Assembly (NCBI GenBank): GCA_016124735.1
Contig: WGMZ01000001.1
Span: 1 to 64,000 of the forward strand
Reading direction: 5' to 3'
Length of the DNA stretch: 64,000 nucleotides
Origin: Bacteroidota bacterium
GTDB lineage: Bacteria; Bacteroidota; Bacteroidia; UBA8524
The position numbers and the translations under genes are program-made. The notes beneath the pieces are model-generated. The model was given only the letters and a program-made list of their open reading frames with translations, was not told the DNA's origin and did not search any database. Positions 1 to 7,056 of the stretch are shown here, in pieces; position 1 is the first letter of the stretch; every line of letters starts with the position of its first letter.

Positions 1-6
1 CATGTC

Positions 7-24
7 TGTCCCTCTTGAGAGGGA
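7..24. repeat. Perfect 18-bp inverted repeat at the left edge
   Basis: Two 8-base arms (GTCCCTCT and AGAGGGAC) flank a 2-base centre. The remaining stretch up to position 160 has no convincing coding frame or tRNA fold. No T-tract follows on either strand, so it is not called a terminator. Confidence 0.5.
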
Positions 25-160
25 CTCTATTCGAGTTCATTTTGCAGGGCCGGCAGCGAGGGTGTGTTTTCTCGCACTCAAACTCCAAACTCGAACTGTT
101 CCCCGGGATTACTCGCTCATTGCATTCGCTCGTGATCCGCAGGGGGTGGCTACAAAGAAT

Positions 161-189
161 AAAATCCCGAACACCTGCGGTGTTCTTGC
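161..189 (-). terminator. Second hairpin with T-tract downstream of tRNA-Arg
   Basis: A perfect 7-bp stem (GAACACC 169-175, GGTGTTC 179-185) has a 3-base loop. Read on the minus strand it is followed by GGGATTTTATT, and the flanking A/T stretches extend the stem. It would be a backup terminator for the tRNA transcript. Confidence 0.5.
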
Positions 190-248
190 GATTTTTTGTT
201 TCCCGACTCATCAAAGCCTGCGGCTTCATTCGTCGCAAACAAAAAATC
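190..248. repeat. Long imperfect inverted repeat between the two terminators
   Basis: GATTTTTTGTTT (190-201) is an exact 12-base inverted match to AAACAAAAAATC (237-248). Inner matches CGAC/GTCG and AAGCC/GGCTT close a 3-base loop. Its right arm shares bases 244-248 with the first terminator hairpin, so the two folds exclude each other. Confidence 0.5.
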
Positions 249-271
249 CCAGCGCTTGCGCGCCGGGATTT
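244..271 (-). terminator. Terminator hairpin right behind tRNA-Arg
   Basis: AAATCCC (244-250) pairs with GGGATTT (265-271), and GCGC pairs with GCGC inside. On the minus strand the loop reads GCAA, a GNRA tetraloop, and the stem runs into TTTTTTG. It lies about 10 bases beyond the tRNA 3' end, as expected for a factor-independent terminator. Confidence 0.7.
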
Positions 272-280
272 TCTTCTTTG

Positions 281-352
281 TGCACCCGAAGGGATTCGAA
301 CCCCTATCGTTGGTACCGGAAACCAATATTCTATCCATTGAACTACGGGTGC
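281..352 (-). tRNA. tRNA-Arg, anticodon CCG
   Basis: On the minus strand a complete cloverleaf can be drawn: a 7-bp acceptor stem (GCACCCG/CGGGTGC), a D arm, a 5-bp anticodon stem TTGGT/ACCAA with loop TTCCGGT (anticodon CCG, reads CGG), a 4-base variable region and a T arm with GGTTCGAAT. The discriminator is A. The 3' CCA is not encoded, so it must be added after transcription. Terminator-like hairpins follow it. Confidence 0.93.
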
Positions 353-487
353 CGATGGGCTGATAGTTCATAGACGAATGTCAACGGAAGCAATCAGCTA
401 TGGCCCATGGTCTATCGTCCTTGGTCCGGGCTTGCAAATATAGGACGCAATCGGGATTCCACTTATCTTTGCGTAAAATTTTCGGCA

Positions 488-1006
488 ATGAGCAAAATAA
501 AAACCCCTTCGCAGTCAGAAACGATTATGAATGAACTCGTTCTACCGAACGATACCAATACTCTGAATAACCTGATGGGAGGAAGGCTCTTGCATTGGAT
601 GGATATTGTAGCTGCCATTGCGGCACAAAAACACAGCAACCGTACCGTAGTGACAGCTTCTGTGGATTCGGTCTCTTTCAATCAGGGAATTGGACTCGGA
701 GATGTGGTGACCTTGAAATCATACGTAACCCGTGCCTTTACGACGTCTATGGAAGTTTTTATCGAAGTATGGTGCGAGAATATCCCCAAAGGAACCCGCT
801 TCAAATGCAATGAAGCGTATTATACGTTTGTGGCGGTAGATGGAAATGTGCGTCCTATAAGTGTGCCTGAAATCAAACCGGAAACGGATGAGCAAAAAGC
901 AAAATATGATGGAGCGCTTAGACGTCGTCAGCTGCGCCTTATACTGGCGGGTCGTATGATTCCGGAGGATGCCAATGAGTTGAAGGCTTTGTTTGTGAAA
1001 GGGTAG
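488..1006 (+). CDS. Acyl-CoA thioesterase, hotdog fold (YciA/ACOT type)
   Basis: The 172-residue product would hydrolyse acyl-CoA thioesters in the cytoplasm. A single hotdog domain is visible: residues 22-45 carry the DTNTLNNLMGG...WMD stretch typical of the acyl-CoA hydrolase family, followed by the VDSVSF strand. The C-terminal 40 residues are a charged helical tail. An in-frame upstream extension to 407 exists, but a -7-like TATCTTTG at 464-471 lies inside it, so the ATG at 488 is preferred. The gene stands alone between the tRNA (opposite strand) and the rpsP operon. The acyl-chain preference cannot be read from sequence. Confidence 0.85.
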   Translation: MSKIKTPSQSETIMNELVLPNDTNTLNNLMGGRLLHWMDIVAAIAAQKHSNRTVVTASVDSVSFNQGIGLGDVVTLKSYVTRAFTTSMEVFIEVWCENIPKGTRFKCNEAYYTFVAVDGNVRPISVPEIKPETDEQKAKYDGALRRRQLRLILAGRMIPEDANELKALFVKG

Positions 1007-1178
1007 GGAAGTAACTAAGTAGGGAAGGAAGTGTCCCTTCCTAAATAGGTTCGGGAGAACGGATGGTGTAACCTCGCAATTTATCTCGGCGCATCAATAG
1101 ATGTGATAAATGTTGAGTTTTAAGCTTAGCGTGCTTCACTTAATTCACTTACTTCGTTTATTTCGCTTCTGCGAAGCA
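1007..1178. repeat. Intergenic element with stuttered inverted ends (copy A)
   Basis: Just after the thioesterase stop the plus strand has a purine-rich head with GGAAGTAA, AAGTAG and GGAAGTG words (1008-1032). About 110 bases on comes a pyrimidine-rich tail of the complementary words (CACTTAATTCACTTACTTCG, 1138-1157). A small hairpin GCTTC-TGC-GAAGC sits around 1165-1177. No coding frame is convincing in 1007-1307; the rest of this gap holds the rpsP promoter. Confidence 0.5.
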
Positions 1179-1230
1179 GTTTCGCTTTTCAACCGCCGCG
1201 AGAAGTACATCTGGCGTCTTCGTAAAAGTA

Positions 1231-1261
1231 TTGTAAAATCCAAACCCGCATATTACCTTTG
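1231..1261 (+). promoter_or_regulatory. Bacteroidota-type promoter for rpsP
   Basis: TTG (1231-1233), 20 bases, then TACCTTTG (1254-1261) matches the TTG-N(19-20)-TAnnTTTG consensus of the primary sigma factor of this phylum. It places a start site about 40 bases before the rpsP ATG. Confidence 0.7.
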
Positions 1262-1307
1262 CAGCCCCTTGTTGTGGAGCAACTTGGGATTTTATAAAAA
1301 CAAAATT

Positions 1308-1970
1308 ATGTCAGTAAAAATCAGACTTCAGCGTTTCGGACGCAAGAGAAATGCTTTTTATCACATTGTGGTGGCGGATGCGAGAGCTCCTAGAGATGGT
1401 AAAAGTATTGAACGTATCGGGTCTTATAACCCGAACACCAACCCGGCAACAATCGACGTAGACGTCAACAAAGCTGCTCAGTGGTTGCAAAATGGTGCAC
1501 AGCCTACCGATACGGCCCGCGCCATCCTTTCTTACAAAGGGGTGTTGTACAAACATCACCTGAATCGCGGTGTTGCTAAAGGTGCCTTGACACAAGAGCA
1601 AGCCGATGCGAAATTCGAAAAGTGGCTGGAAGAAAAATCGGCACGTATTCAATCTAAAATTGATGGATTAAGCGGCAAGGAAGCAGCGGCTGCAAATGCA
1701 CGTGCAGAAGCTGAACGTAAAATTAACGAAGAGCGCGCAGCTAAAATTGCAGCGAAAAACAGTCCGGTAGCTGAAGAGGTTGAAGCTGTTGTTGAAGAAG
1801 TTGAACCTGTTGCTGTAGAAACAGAAGTTGTTGAAGAGGCCGTGGAAACTCCGGTTGCTGAAGAAGCAATTGAAGAGGCGCCAGCTGCTGAAGCAGGCGA
1901 AGAAACTCCAACTGCTGAGGCAAATGAAGAAGCACCAGCGGCAGAAACAGAAGAAAAACCAGAGGCTTAA
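1308..1970 (+). CDS. rpsP: 30S ribosomal protein S16 with long acidic tail
   Basis: Residues 1-85 are a canonical bS16 core beginning [21 protein letters not shown] lysine-rich helix follows (about 95-150), then a low-complexity tail (153-220) made almost wholly of Glu, Ala, Val, Pro and Thr. Typical bS16 is 80-90 residues; Bacteroidota versions are longer, and this one reaches 220. The ATG at 1308 is chosen because the core starts there and the promoter lies at 1231-1261, inside the longer open frame. It heads the rpsP-rimM-trmD operon, with 3 bases to rimM. The tail is probably disordered and solvent exposed; its role is unknown. Confidence 0.96.
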   Translation: MSVKIRLQRFGRKRNAFYHIVVADARAPRDGKSIERIGSYNPNTNPATIDVDVNKAAQWLQNGAQPTDTARAILSYKGVLYKHHLNRGVAKGALTQEQADAKFEKWLEEKSARIQSKIDGLSGKEAAAANARAEAERKINEERAAKIAAKNSPVAEEVEAVVEEVEPVAVETEVVEEAVETPVAEEAIEEAPAAEAGEETPTAEANEEAPAAETEEKPEA

Positions 1971-1973
1971 TCC

Positions 1974-2483
1974 ATGGTAAGGTTTGATGATTGCCGGCTC
2001 ATCGGTCGCATCGGAAAACCCCACGGACATGCTGGAGCAGTAAAACTTGAATTGCTCCCCGATCTGGAAACAGACTTAAATATAGATGAACCGGTTTTCC
2101 TCCTTATCGAAGGGAAGCCGGTTCCTTTTTTTATGGAGGAATGCAATGAGGCCGCAAATCCTCCGATTCTGCATTTCGAGGACATAAGCGATATGGAATC
2201 TGCCAAGACCTTGCAAGGTCTTCCGGTTTATGCCCCCAAATCAGCTATAGAAAGCGACAAGGAATGGTCGGCTTCCACGCTACTCGGATTTCAGACTTTT
2301 GACGGCGATACCGCCCTCGGTCCCGTATTGGAAATCATCGACGCCGGACTCCAGCAATTGCTTCGTTTCGAGATCGATGGGAGAGAAGTCCTGGTGCCTT
2401 TACAAGATGAACTCATCGAAGACTTTGACGAAGCCAACCGGGAACTCCATCTCCGACTTCCGGACGGACTCTTGGATATTTGA
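1974..2483 (+). CDS. rimM: 16S rRNA processing protein RimM
   Basis: The 169-residue protein is a 30S maturation factor that binds S19 and helps assemble the 30S head. The N-terminal beta-barrel carries the family signature GRIGKPHGHAGAVKL (11-25). The C-terminal PRC-barrel covers about 95-169 and ends in a strand plus an LPDGLLDI tail. It follows rpsP by 3 bases, the usual order. Its last 26 bases are the first part of a 111-bp tandem repeat, so the gene end has been copied twice downstream. Length is normal for the family. Confidence 0.95.
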   Translation: MVRFDDCRLIGRIGKPHGHAGAVKLELLPDLETDLNIDEPVFLLIEGKPVPFFMEECNEAANPPILHFEDISDMESAKTLQGLPVYAPKSAIESDKEWSASTLLGFQTFDGDTALGPVLEIIDAGLQQLLRFEIDGREVLVPLQDELIEDFDEANRELHLRLPDGLLDI

Positions 2484-2781
2484 CGAGTAAAAATTTTTAA
2501 CGCGGAGTCGCGGATAACATTGGCTTGCGCACAACGGAGGCGCAGTTTGTTTGCTTCCGAATAAATTCTTCCGGACGGACTCTTGGATATTTGACGAGTA
2601 AAAATTTTTGACGTGGAGTCGCGGATAATATTGGCTTGCGCACAACGGAGGCGCAGTTTGTTTGCTTCCGAATAAATTCTTCCGGATGGACTCTTGGATA
2701 TTTGACGAGTTAAAATTTTTAACGCAGAGTCGCGGATAATATTTGCTTGCGCACATAGGAGGTGCAGTTTGTATGACTCCG
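2458..2781. repeat. 111-bp tandem repeat, three copies, starting inside rimM
   Basis: Copies start at 2458, 2569 and 2680 at a constant 111-base period. The first two differ at about three positions; the third is diverged, especially after 2750. Each copy holds the rimM terminal codons and stop, then an A/T stretch (AAAATTTTT), an ACGCGGAGTCGCGG motif and a TTGCGCACAACGGAGGCGCAG motif. A short inverted relative of GGAGTCGCGG lies at 2896-2906. The period is 37 codons, so frames stay open through it, but I see no gene in the 500 bases between rimM and trmD. Confidence 0.9.
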
Positions 2782-2983
2782 CTTATTATTTTAGGGATAC
2801 AAAATCCGTCTTCGCCGGATGTATTGGAGGTAGGATGCGTAAGCGGGGTAATAGGTCTTATCAGTGATTCCGACAATTGTTCCCCGACAAACACACCGCG
2901 ACTCCGAGAGGCGTCAGCCCCTTGCTTTTGCGTCTAAGCATCAAAATTTATAAGTAACTTCGAGGGCTTTTAGCACTGCTGGA

Positions 2984-3658
2984 ATGAGAATCGATATCCT
3001 TACCGTTGTCCCCGAATCTTTAGTGAGTTTTCTGAACACCTCGATTCCTGCACGTGCACAGAAAAAGGGACTGGTTGAAATCCATCTGCATAATCTTAGA
3101 GATTATTCATCCAATGCCTATAAGCAGGTAGATGATTATCCCTTTGGTGGAGGCGCCGGAATGGTGATGATGATGGAACCAATCGTCAGTTGTATCGAAA
3201 AGCTCCAAGCTGAACGCAACTACGACGAAATCATCTACATGTGTCCGGATGGTGAAACGCTGAATCAGAAATCGGCCAACGGACTTTCGCTCAAAGGAAA
3301 CCTTGTCATTTTATGCGGTCATTATAAAGGCGTGGATGAACGTGTCCGCGAACATTTCATCACCAAAGAAATTTCTATCGGCGACTATGTACTAAGCGGA
3401 GGAGAGCTTGCCGCCTGTGTGCTAAGTGATGCCATCATCCGACTTATACCGGGTGTCATCTCCGATGAAGAATCTGCTCTCAGCGATTCTTTTCAGGATG
3501 ATCTGCTCGCTCCGCCGGTGTATACCCGTCCGTCGGAATTCAGAGGGTGGAAAGTGCCCGATGTACTTCTCAGTGGCCATGCGAAAAACATCGACAACTG
3601 GCGCTACGAGCAAGCATTGGAAAGAACGAAGTTGCGGAGACCCGATCTTTTGGAGTAA
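2984..3658 (+). CDS. trmD: tRNA (guanine-37-N1)-methyltransferase
   Basis: TrmD methylates G37 of tRNAs with G36 using S-adenosylmethionine, preventing +1 frameshifts. The 224 residues show the trefoil-knot SPOUT signatures: [11 protein letters not shown] (52-62), the GHYKGVDER loop (112-120) and YVLSGGELA (135-143). The C-terminal domain contains [13 protein letters not shown]. Its start lies 500 bases after rimM, beyond the tandem repeat, unlike the tight spacing usual in this operon. No rplS follows in this window. Confidence 0.96.
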   Translation: MRIDILTVVPESLVSFLNTSIPARAQKKGLVEIHLHNLRDYSSNAYKQVDDYPFGGGAGMVMMMEPIVSCIEKLQAERNYDEIIYMCPDGETLNQKSANGLSLKGNLVILCGHYKGVDERVREHFITKEISIGDYVLSGGELAACVLSDAIIRLIPGVISDEESALSDSFQDDLLAPPVYTRPSEFRGWKVPDVLLSGHAKNIDNWRYEQALERTKLRRPDLLE

Positions 3659-3925
3659 GAGAAGTAAGCGTGGTAAGCGCAATAAGAGAAGTAAGCGCAA
3701 TATGCGCAATATGCGAATTGGAAAGTAATTGAGGAGAAATTTAAATCAATTCAAGCTTTTAATCAGGCTGTAAGTTGAAAGGAAAGATTCTCTAAATTCT
3801 TTAGTTACTTCACTTAGATCATTCAGTTACTTCGCTTACGTCTTTCGCTTACTTCGCTTTCTACATTCGCTTATTTCTCTTAGTCTTTCGCTTATTTCAC
3901 TTATTTCGCTTATTTCGCTTCTTCA
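3655..3925. repeat. Intergenic element with stuttered inverted ends (copy B)
   Basis: The head (3655-3716) repeats GAAGTAAGCG, GGTAAGCGCAATA and ATGCGCAAT. The tail (3801-3923) repeats TTACTTCGCTTA and TTATTTCGCTTA words about ten times. Head and tail are complementary, so the transcript could fold back on itself over an 85-base loop. The words are the same as in the element before rpsP. The tail runs right up to the exonuclease start; no other gene is visible. Confidence 0.65.
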
Positions 3926-3927
3926 TC

Positions 3928-4698
3928 ATGTTTATCCAAATTCACAGACCCTTGGTGTTCTTCGACCTGGAAACGACAGGCATCAACACCACCAACGATC
4001 GAATCATTGAAATCTATTTGATCAAGCTCATGCCCGATGGGAGTGAGGACCACAAACGCTATTTAATCAATCCCGGAATTCCGATTCCGGAACAGGCATC
4101 AGCGATTCATGGAATCTATGATAAGGATGTGGAAGGTTTGCCAGGGTTTAAGGATATCGCTCATGAATTGTCTACATACCTCGAAAATTGTGATTTTGCC
4201 GGATTTAACAGCAATCGTTTTGATTTTCCCATGCTGGTCGAGGAATTCCTTCGTCACAGCATAGACTTCGATATCGAGAACCGTAAATTTGTTGATGTGC
4301 AAAGAATATTTCATGTCTTGGAACCCAGAAACCTGGCTGCTGCATACCGGTTCTATTGCAATAAGGAGTTGGAAAATGCCCACTCTGCAGAAGCAGATAC
4401 CATGGCCACTTTCGAGATTTTAAAGGCACAAATAACGAAATACGATCAATTGGAACCGAGCCTCGATTTTCTGCATCATTTTTCTGGTCAATCCAACTTG
4501 GTGGATCTGGCAGGTAGAATCGTGAAAAATGAAAAAGGGCTTGAGGTTTTCAACTTTGGAAAGCATAAAGGAAAAACAGTAGCAGAGGTATTCAAGAAAG
4601 AACCTTCTTATTATGATTGGATGATGAAAGGCGATTTTCCACAGCAAACAAAAAATGTACTGACGCGCCTGCGACTTCGGGAATTCAATAAACGATGA
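3928..4698 (+). CDS. DnaQ-like 3'-5' exonuclease with ExoX-like C-terminal module
   Basis: The DEDDh exonuclease fold is complete: ExoI FFDLETTG (D13, E15), ExoII GFNSNRFDFPML (D99) and ExoIII HSAEAD (H152, D157). These residues bind two metal ions. A C-terminal module (about 208-250, FNFGKHKGKTVAEVF then a YYDWMMKGDFP stretch) resembles the ExoX-like C-terminal domain of other bacterial exonucleases. It probably trims single-stranded DNA ends or RNA; the substrate cannot be told from sequence. The stop overlaps the next start as ATGA, so the two genes are translationally coupled. Confidence 0.85.
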   Translation: MFIQIHRPLVFFDLETTGINTTNDRIIEIYLIKLMPDGSEDHKRYLINPGIPIPEQASAIHGIYDKDVEGLPGFKDIAHELSTYLENCDFAGFNSNRFDFPMLVEEFLRHSIDFDIENRKFVDVQRIFHVLEPRNLAAAYRFYCNKELENAHSAEADTMATFEILKAQITKYDQLEPSLDFLHHFSGQSNLVDLAGRIVKNEKGLEVFNFGKHKGKTVAEVFKKEPSYYDWMMKGDFPQQTKNVLTRLRLREFNKR

Positions 4699-5405
4699 AA
4701 AACCGATTCGAAGACTGGATCATCCATGAAGATGATCATACCCTGGCCATAGCCAAACCCCCCGGAATCGCTTCCCTGGATGAAAGAACTGGCGATGCCC
4801 CAAGCATTATCCGAATGGCCAAACAGTACAATCCTGAACTGCAACTTTGCCACAGGATAGACAAGGAAACTTCAGGCATTCTGCTCATGGCGAAGAGACC
4901 GGAAATTTACCGGGAGATTGCAATGGCATTTGAAGACCGACAGGTAGAAAAAGTTTACCACGCCGTTGTAGATGGCGCAGTGAACTTTCAGGAGCATGTC
5001 GTTGACCTGAATATTTTTGTTGGCAAAGCAGGAAAAGTGAAGATTGCCCGCGAAGGAAAGGAGGCGGTAACCCTATTTCAATCTCTGGAGATTTTTGAAC
5101 ACTTCACCCTGATGGAATGCATGCCGGTAACCGGTCGCATGCACCAGATCCGCATTCATCTTGCCTCTCAAAATGCACCAATCAGTGCCGACACCTTATA
5201 CGGAGGAAAAATGCCATACCTAAGCCAGATTAAACGAAAATTTAGCATGGGTAAGGAAAAGGAAGAAACTCCCATGATCAATCGCTTCGCCTTGCATGCA
5301 TACAGTCTTTTTCTGAAAACAGAAAACATTCTTCTCGACCTCAAAGCAGAATATCCGAAGGACTTTGACGTGTTCCTGAGGTTGATAAGGAAGTACGACC
5401 GCTAG
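4695..5405 (+). CDS. RluA-family pseudouridine synthase
   Basis: The 236-residue protein has the RluA motif HRIDKETSG (53-61), with D56 as the catalytic aspartate. The later VTGRMHQIRIHLA and an LYGG element are also family marks. It converts a uridine in rRNA or tRNA to pseudouridine. It has no S4 domain and is short, like RluA/TruC rather than RluC/RluD. It overlaps the exonuclease by 4 bases, so the pair forms a small operon. The target base is unknown. Confidence 0.88.
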   Translation: MKNRFEDWIIHEDDHTLAIAKPPGIASLDERTGDAPSIIRMAKQYNPELQLCHRIDKETSGILLMAKRPEIYREIAMAFEDRQVEKVYHAVVDGAVNFQEHVVDLNIFVGKAGKVKIAREGKEAVTLFQSLEIFEHFTLMECMPVTGRMHQIRIHLASQNAPISADTLYGGKMPYLSQIKRKFSMGKEKEETPMINRFALHAYSLFLKTENILLDLKAEYPKDFDVFLRLIRKYDR

Positions 5406-5421
5406 TTTTGGTTTAGGCTTT

Positions 5422-5952
5422 AAGTGAGTCACTTCGAGCCTGTCGAGAAGTGCTTCCTTCAGGGACATTGCTACATTGCAGTTCTCGACAAGCTCGAACT
5501 TACTGTGGTCAAAACGTTTAGAGATCTTAGCGGATTTAAGGTGCAGCGCGTAGGGTTAAGTTTTAGGTTTAAATTTTAGTGTTTAAGTGAGTCACTTCGA
5601 GCCTGTCGAGAAGTGCTTCCTTCAGGGACATTGCTACATTGCAGTTCTCGACAAGCTCGAACTTACTGTGGTCGAAACGTTTAGAGATCTTAGCGGATTT
5701 AAGTTGCAGTGCGTAGGGTTAAGTTTTAGGTTTTACATTTTAAGTGAGTCACTTCGAGCCTGTCGAGAAGTACTTCCTTCAAGGACATTGCTACATTGCA
5801 GTTCTCGACAAGCTCGAACTTACTGTGGTCAAAACGTTTAGAGATCTTAGCGGATTTAAGGTGCAGCGCGTAGGGTTAAGTTTTAGTTTTTAATTTTAGT
5901 GTTTAAGTGAGTCACTTCGAGCCTGTCGAGAAGTGCTTCCTTCAGGGACATT
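5422..5952. repeat. Tandem array of about 160-bp units with paired hairpins (BIME-like)
   Basis: Units begin with AAGTGAGTCACTTCGAGCC at 5422, 5585, 5742 and 5905 (163, 157, 163 bases, then a 48-base truncated copy). Each full unit carries TTCGAGCctGTCGAGAA and, about 45 bases on, its inverted match TTCTCGACaaGCTCGAA, then a TTTAGAG/GTAGGGTTAAGTTTTAGG spacer. Units 1 and 3 agree with each other against unit 2 in length and several bases, which suggests a dimer was duplicated. The arrangement resembles REP/BIME palindromes. No gene is visible in 5406-6050. Confidence 0.85.
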
Positions 5953-6050
5953 ATTATTCTTTCATCCTTATTTCTTTGTTCAAAGCCATAACCACTGCAT
6001 TTTTCTTTACTTTTTGAATAATCTGTACCTTTCCGCAGCGTTATGAATAC

Positions 6051-6839
6051 ATGAACCGACTATCAATCCTGATATTATCTCTTTTTTCATCGGCCTCACT
6101 ATTTTCGCAGGACACCTTAACAAGGGTGTTTTATTTCACCAGCAATAATTCATTGCTTACTTCCGGCACCTTGCAATCTCTGGAACGGAGTCTTCCGGCT
6201 GCCGATTCCATTGACGTCTTATCCTATCATATATACGGTTTTTGCGACGACGTAGGCTCGGAAGATTACAACCTGAAGCTTTCACAAAAGCGAGCGCAGG
6301 AACTAGCCGGGTCCATATCCGATATCAGAAAATACAATGCCCGTCCAAACATCCATCCGGAAGGAGAAATTCCACTGAGCAGTGATAGATTAGGTCCAGA
6401 TGAGAAGGAAACCGAACGAAAACAGCATCGGAAAAGTGTATTGGTTCTGGTTTATAGAGAGAGAGAATTGCAATTGGCTGACATGGAATTGGGGACTAAA
6501 ATGGTGCTCGATAATATTCTCTTTGTAGGAGGAAAAAGGCAATTTTTACCGGAGTCTGTTCCCGCCTTGGAGGAGCTGGTCAGGAAACTGAAAGCCAGTC
6601 CCGAAGTTAAAATCAATATCATCGGTCATGTCTGTTGTACAGGTGGCCCCGACGGACTTGATCTGGAAACAGGAAAATCCGACTTATCGGAGGTACGGGC
6701 TCGGACAGTTTATCTCTATTTGATCGATCACGGAATCGAAAAAGACCGACTACGCTACGAAGGCAGGGGCGGAAGTGAACCGCTGGGCAAAAATTATGAA
6801 CTCGATCGCCGCGTAGAGATTGAGATTACCGGGAAATAG
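6051..6839 (+). CDS. Secreted protein with two OmpA-like domains
   Basis: A signal peptide (about 1-20) precedes two OmpA/MotB-like peptidoglycan-binding folds. The first (about 25-137) has the YxIYGFCDDVGSEDYNLKLSQKRA pattern of the ligand loop. The second (about 148-262) has LDNILFVGGKRQFLPES, IIGHVCCTGG and LSEVRARTVYLYL. Bacteroidota OmpA proteins usually have one such domain after other modules, so a bare tandem of two is less common. It probably sits in the periplasm against the cell wall. An ATG at 6043 stops after three codons, so 6051 is the start. Monocistronic. Confidence 0.75.
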   Translation: MNRLSILILSLFSSASLFSQDTLTRVFYFTSNNSLLTSGTLQSLERSLPAADSIDVLSYHIYGFCDDVGSEDYNLKLSQKRAQELAGSISDIRKYNARPNIHPEGEIPLSSDRLGPDEKETERKQHRKSVLVLVYRERELQLADMELGTKMVLDNILFVGGKRQFLPESVPALEELVRKLKASPEVKINIIGHVCCTGGPDGLDLETGKSDLSEVRARTVYLYLIDHGIEKDRLRYEGRGGSEPLGKNYELDRRVEIEITGK

Positions 6840-6893
6840 GTTGAGAGTGTAGGGGGTAGAGTTGGTTTAAGGTTTATAGTTTATGGTTTAAAT

Positions 6894-6945
6894 GTGCCTC
6901 GACAGAATACACAATATACCATAGGGCATTGAGCATGTCGAAATG
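6894..6945. repeat. Solitary degenerate relative of the hairpin repeat
   Basis: GTGCCTCGACA (from 6894) and TGAGCATGTCGAAATG (to 6945) are an imperfect inverted pair with CGACA/TGTCG cores, like those in the tandem array 1.4 kb upstream. It is flanked by GTTTAAGGTTTATAGTTTATGG-type stutter. The rest of 6840-7056 holds no gene. Confidence 0.4.
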
Positions 6946-7002
6946 ACCGTGGGTGTGGCGTTTAGAGTGTAGGGTTAGTTTACAGTTTAGCGCGTCAATT
7001 GA

Positions 7003-7036
7003 CCGGTAGCTGCGCAATGCATTGGGTAGCTACCGG
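7003..7036. repeat. 34-bp inverted repeat between convergent genes
   Basis: CCGGTAGCT (7003-7011) and AGCTACCGG (7028-7036) are perfect 9-base arms around a 16-base loop that itself contains the palindrome CAATGCATTG (7015-7024). It lies 20 bases beyond the lysS stop. There is no T-tract on either strand, so it is not a classical terminator, but it could protect or end the lysS transcript. Confidence 0.6.
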
Positions 7037-7056
7037 GAATCTGGCATCTCTGAAAA

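Noticed and set aside
2-373. Plus-strand frames of 108-123 codons across the tRNA region
   Set aside because: They read through the tRNA on the opposite strand (the typical CAPEGIRTP shadow peptide) and through terminator hairpins.
1668-2030. 120-codon minus-strand frame opposite the S16 tail
   Set aside because: Phe/Cys-rich mirror of the Glu/Ala repeats; no support as a gene.
2458-2781. Possible CRISPR or attachment-site repeats
   Set aside because: Units are contiguous 111-bp copies without spacers, and no integrase or mobile gene is present.
2400-2894. 164-codon minus-strand frame with three 37-residue repeats opposite rimM's end
   Set aside because: It stays open only because the repeat period is a multiple of three; it is antisense to rimM, has no signal or domain and no promoter.
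5587-5841. 84-codon plus-strand frame inside the tandem hairpin array
   Set aside because: The frame just repeats the array unit and contains the palindromes; no start context or similarity to a protein.
5422-5952. Possible CRISPR array
   Set aside because: Units are about 160 bp and repeat over their full length, with no unique spacers and no cas genes nearby.
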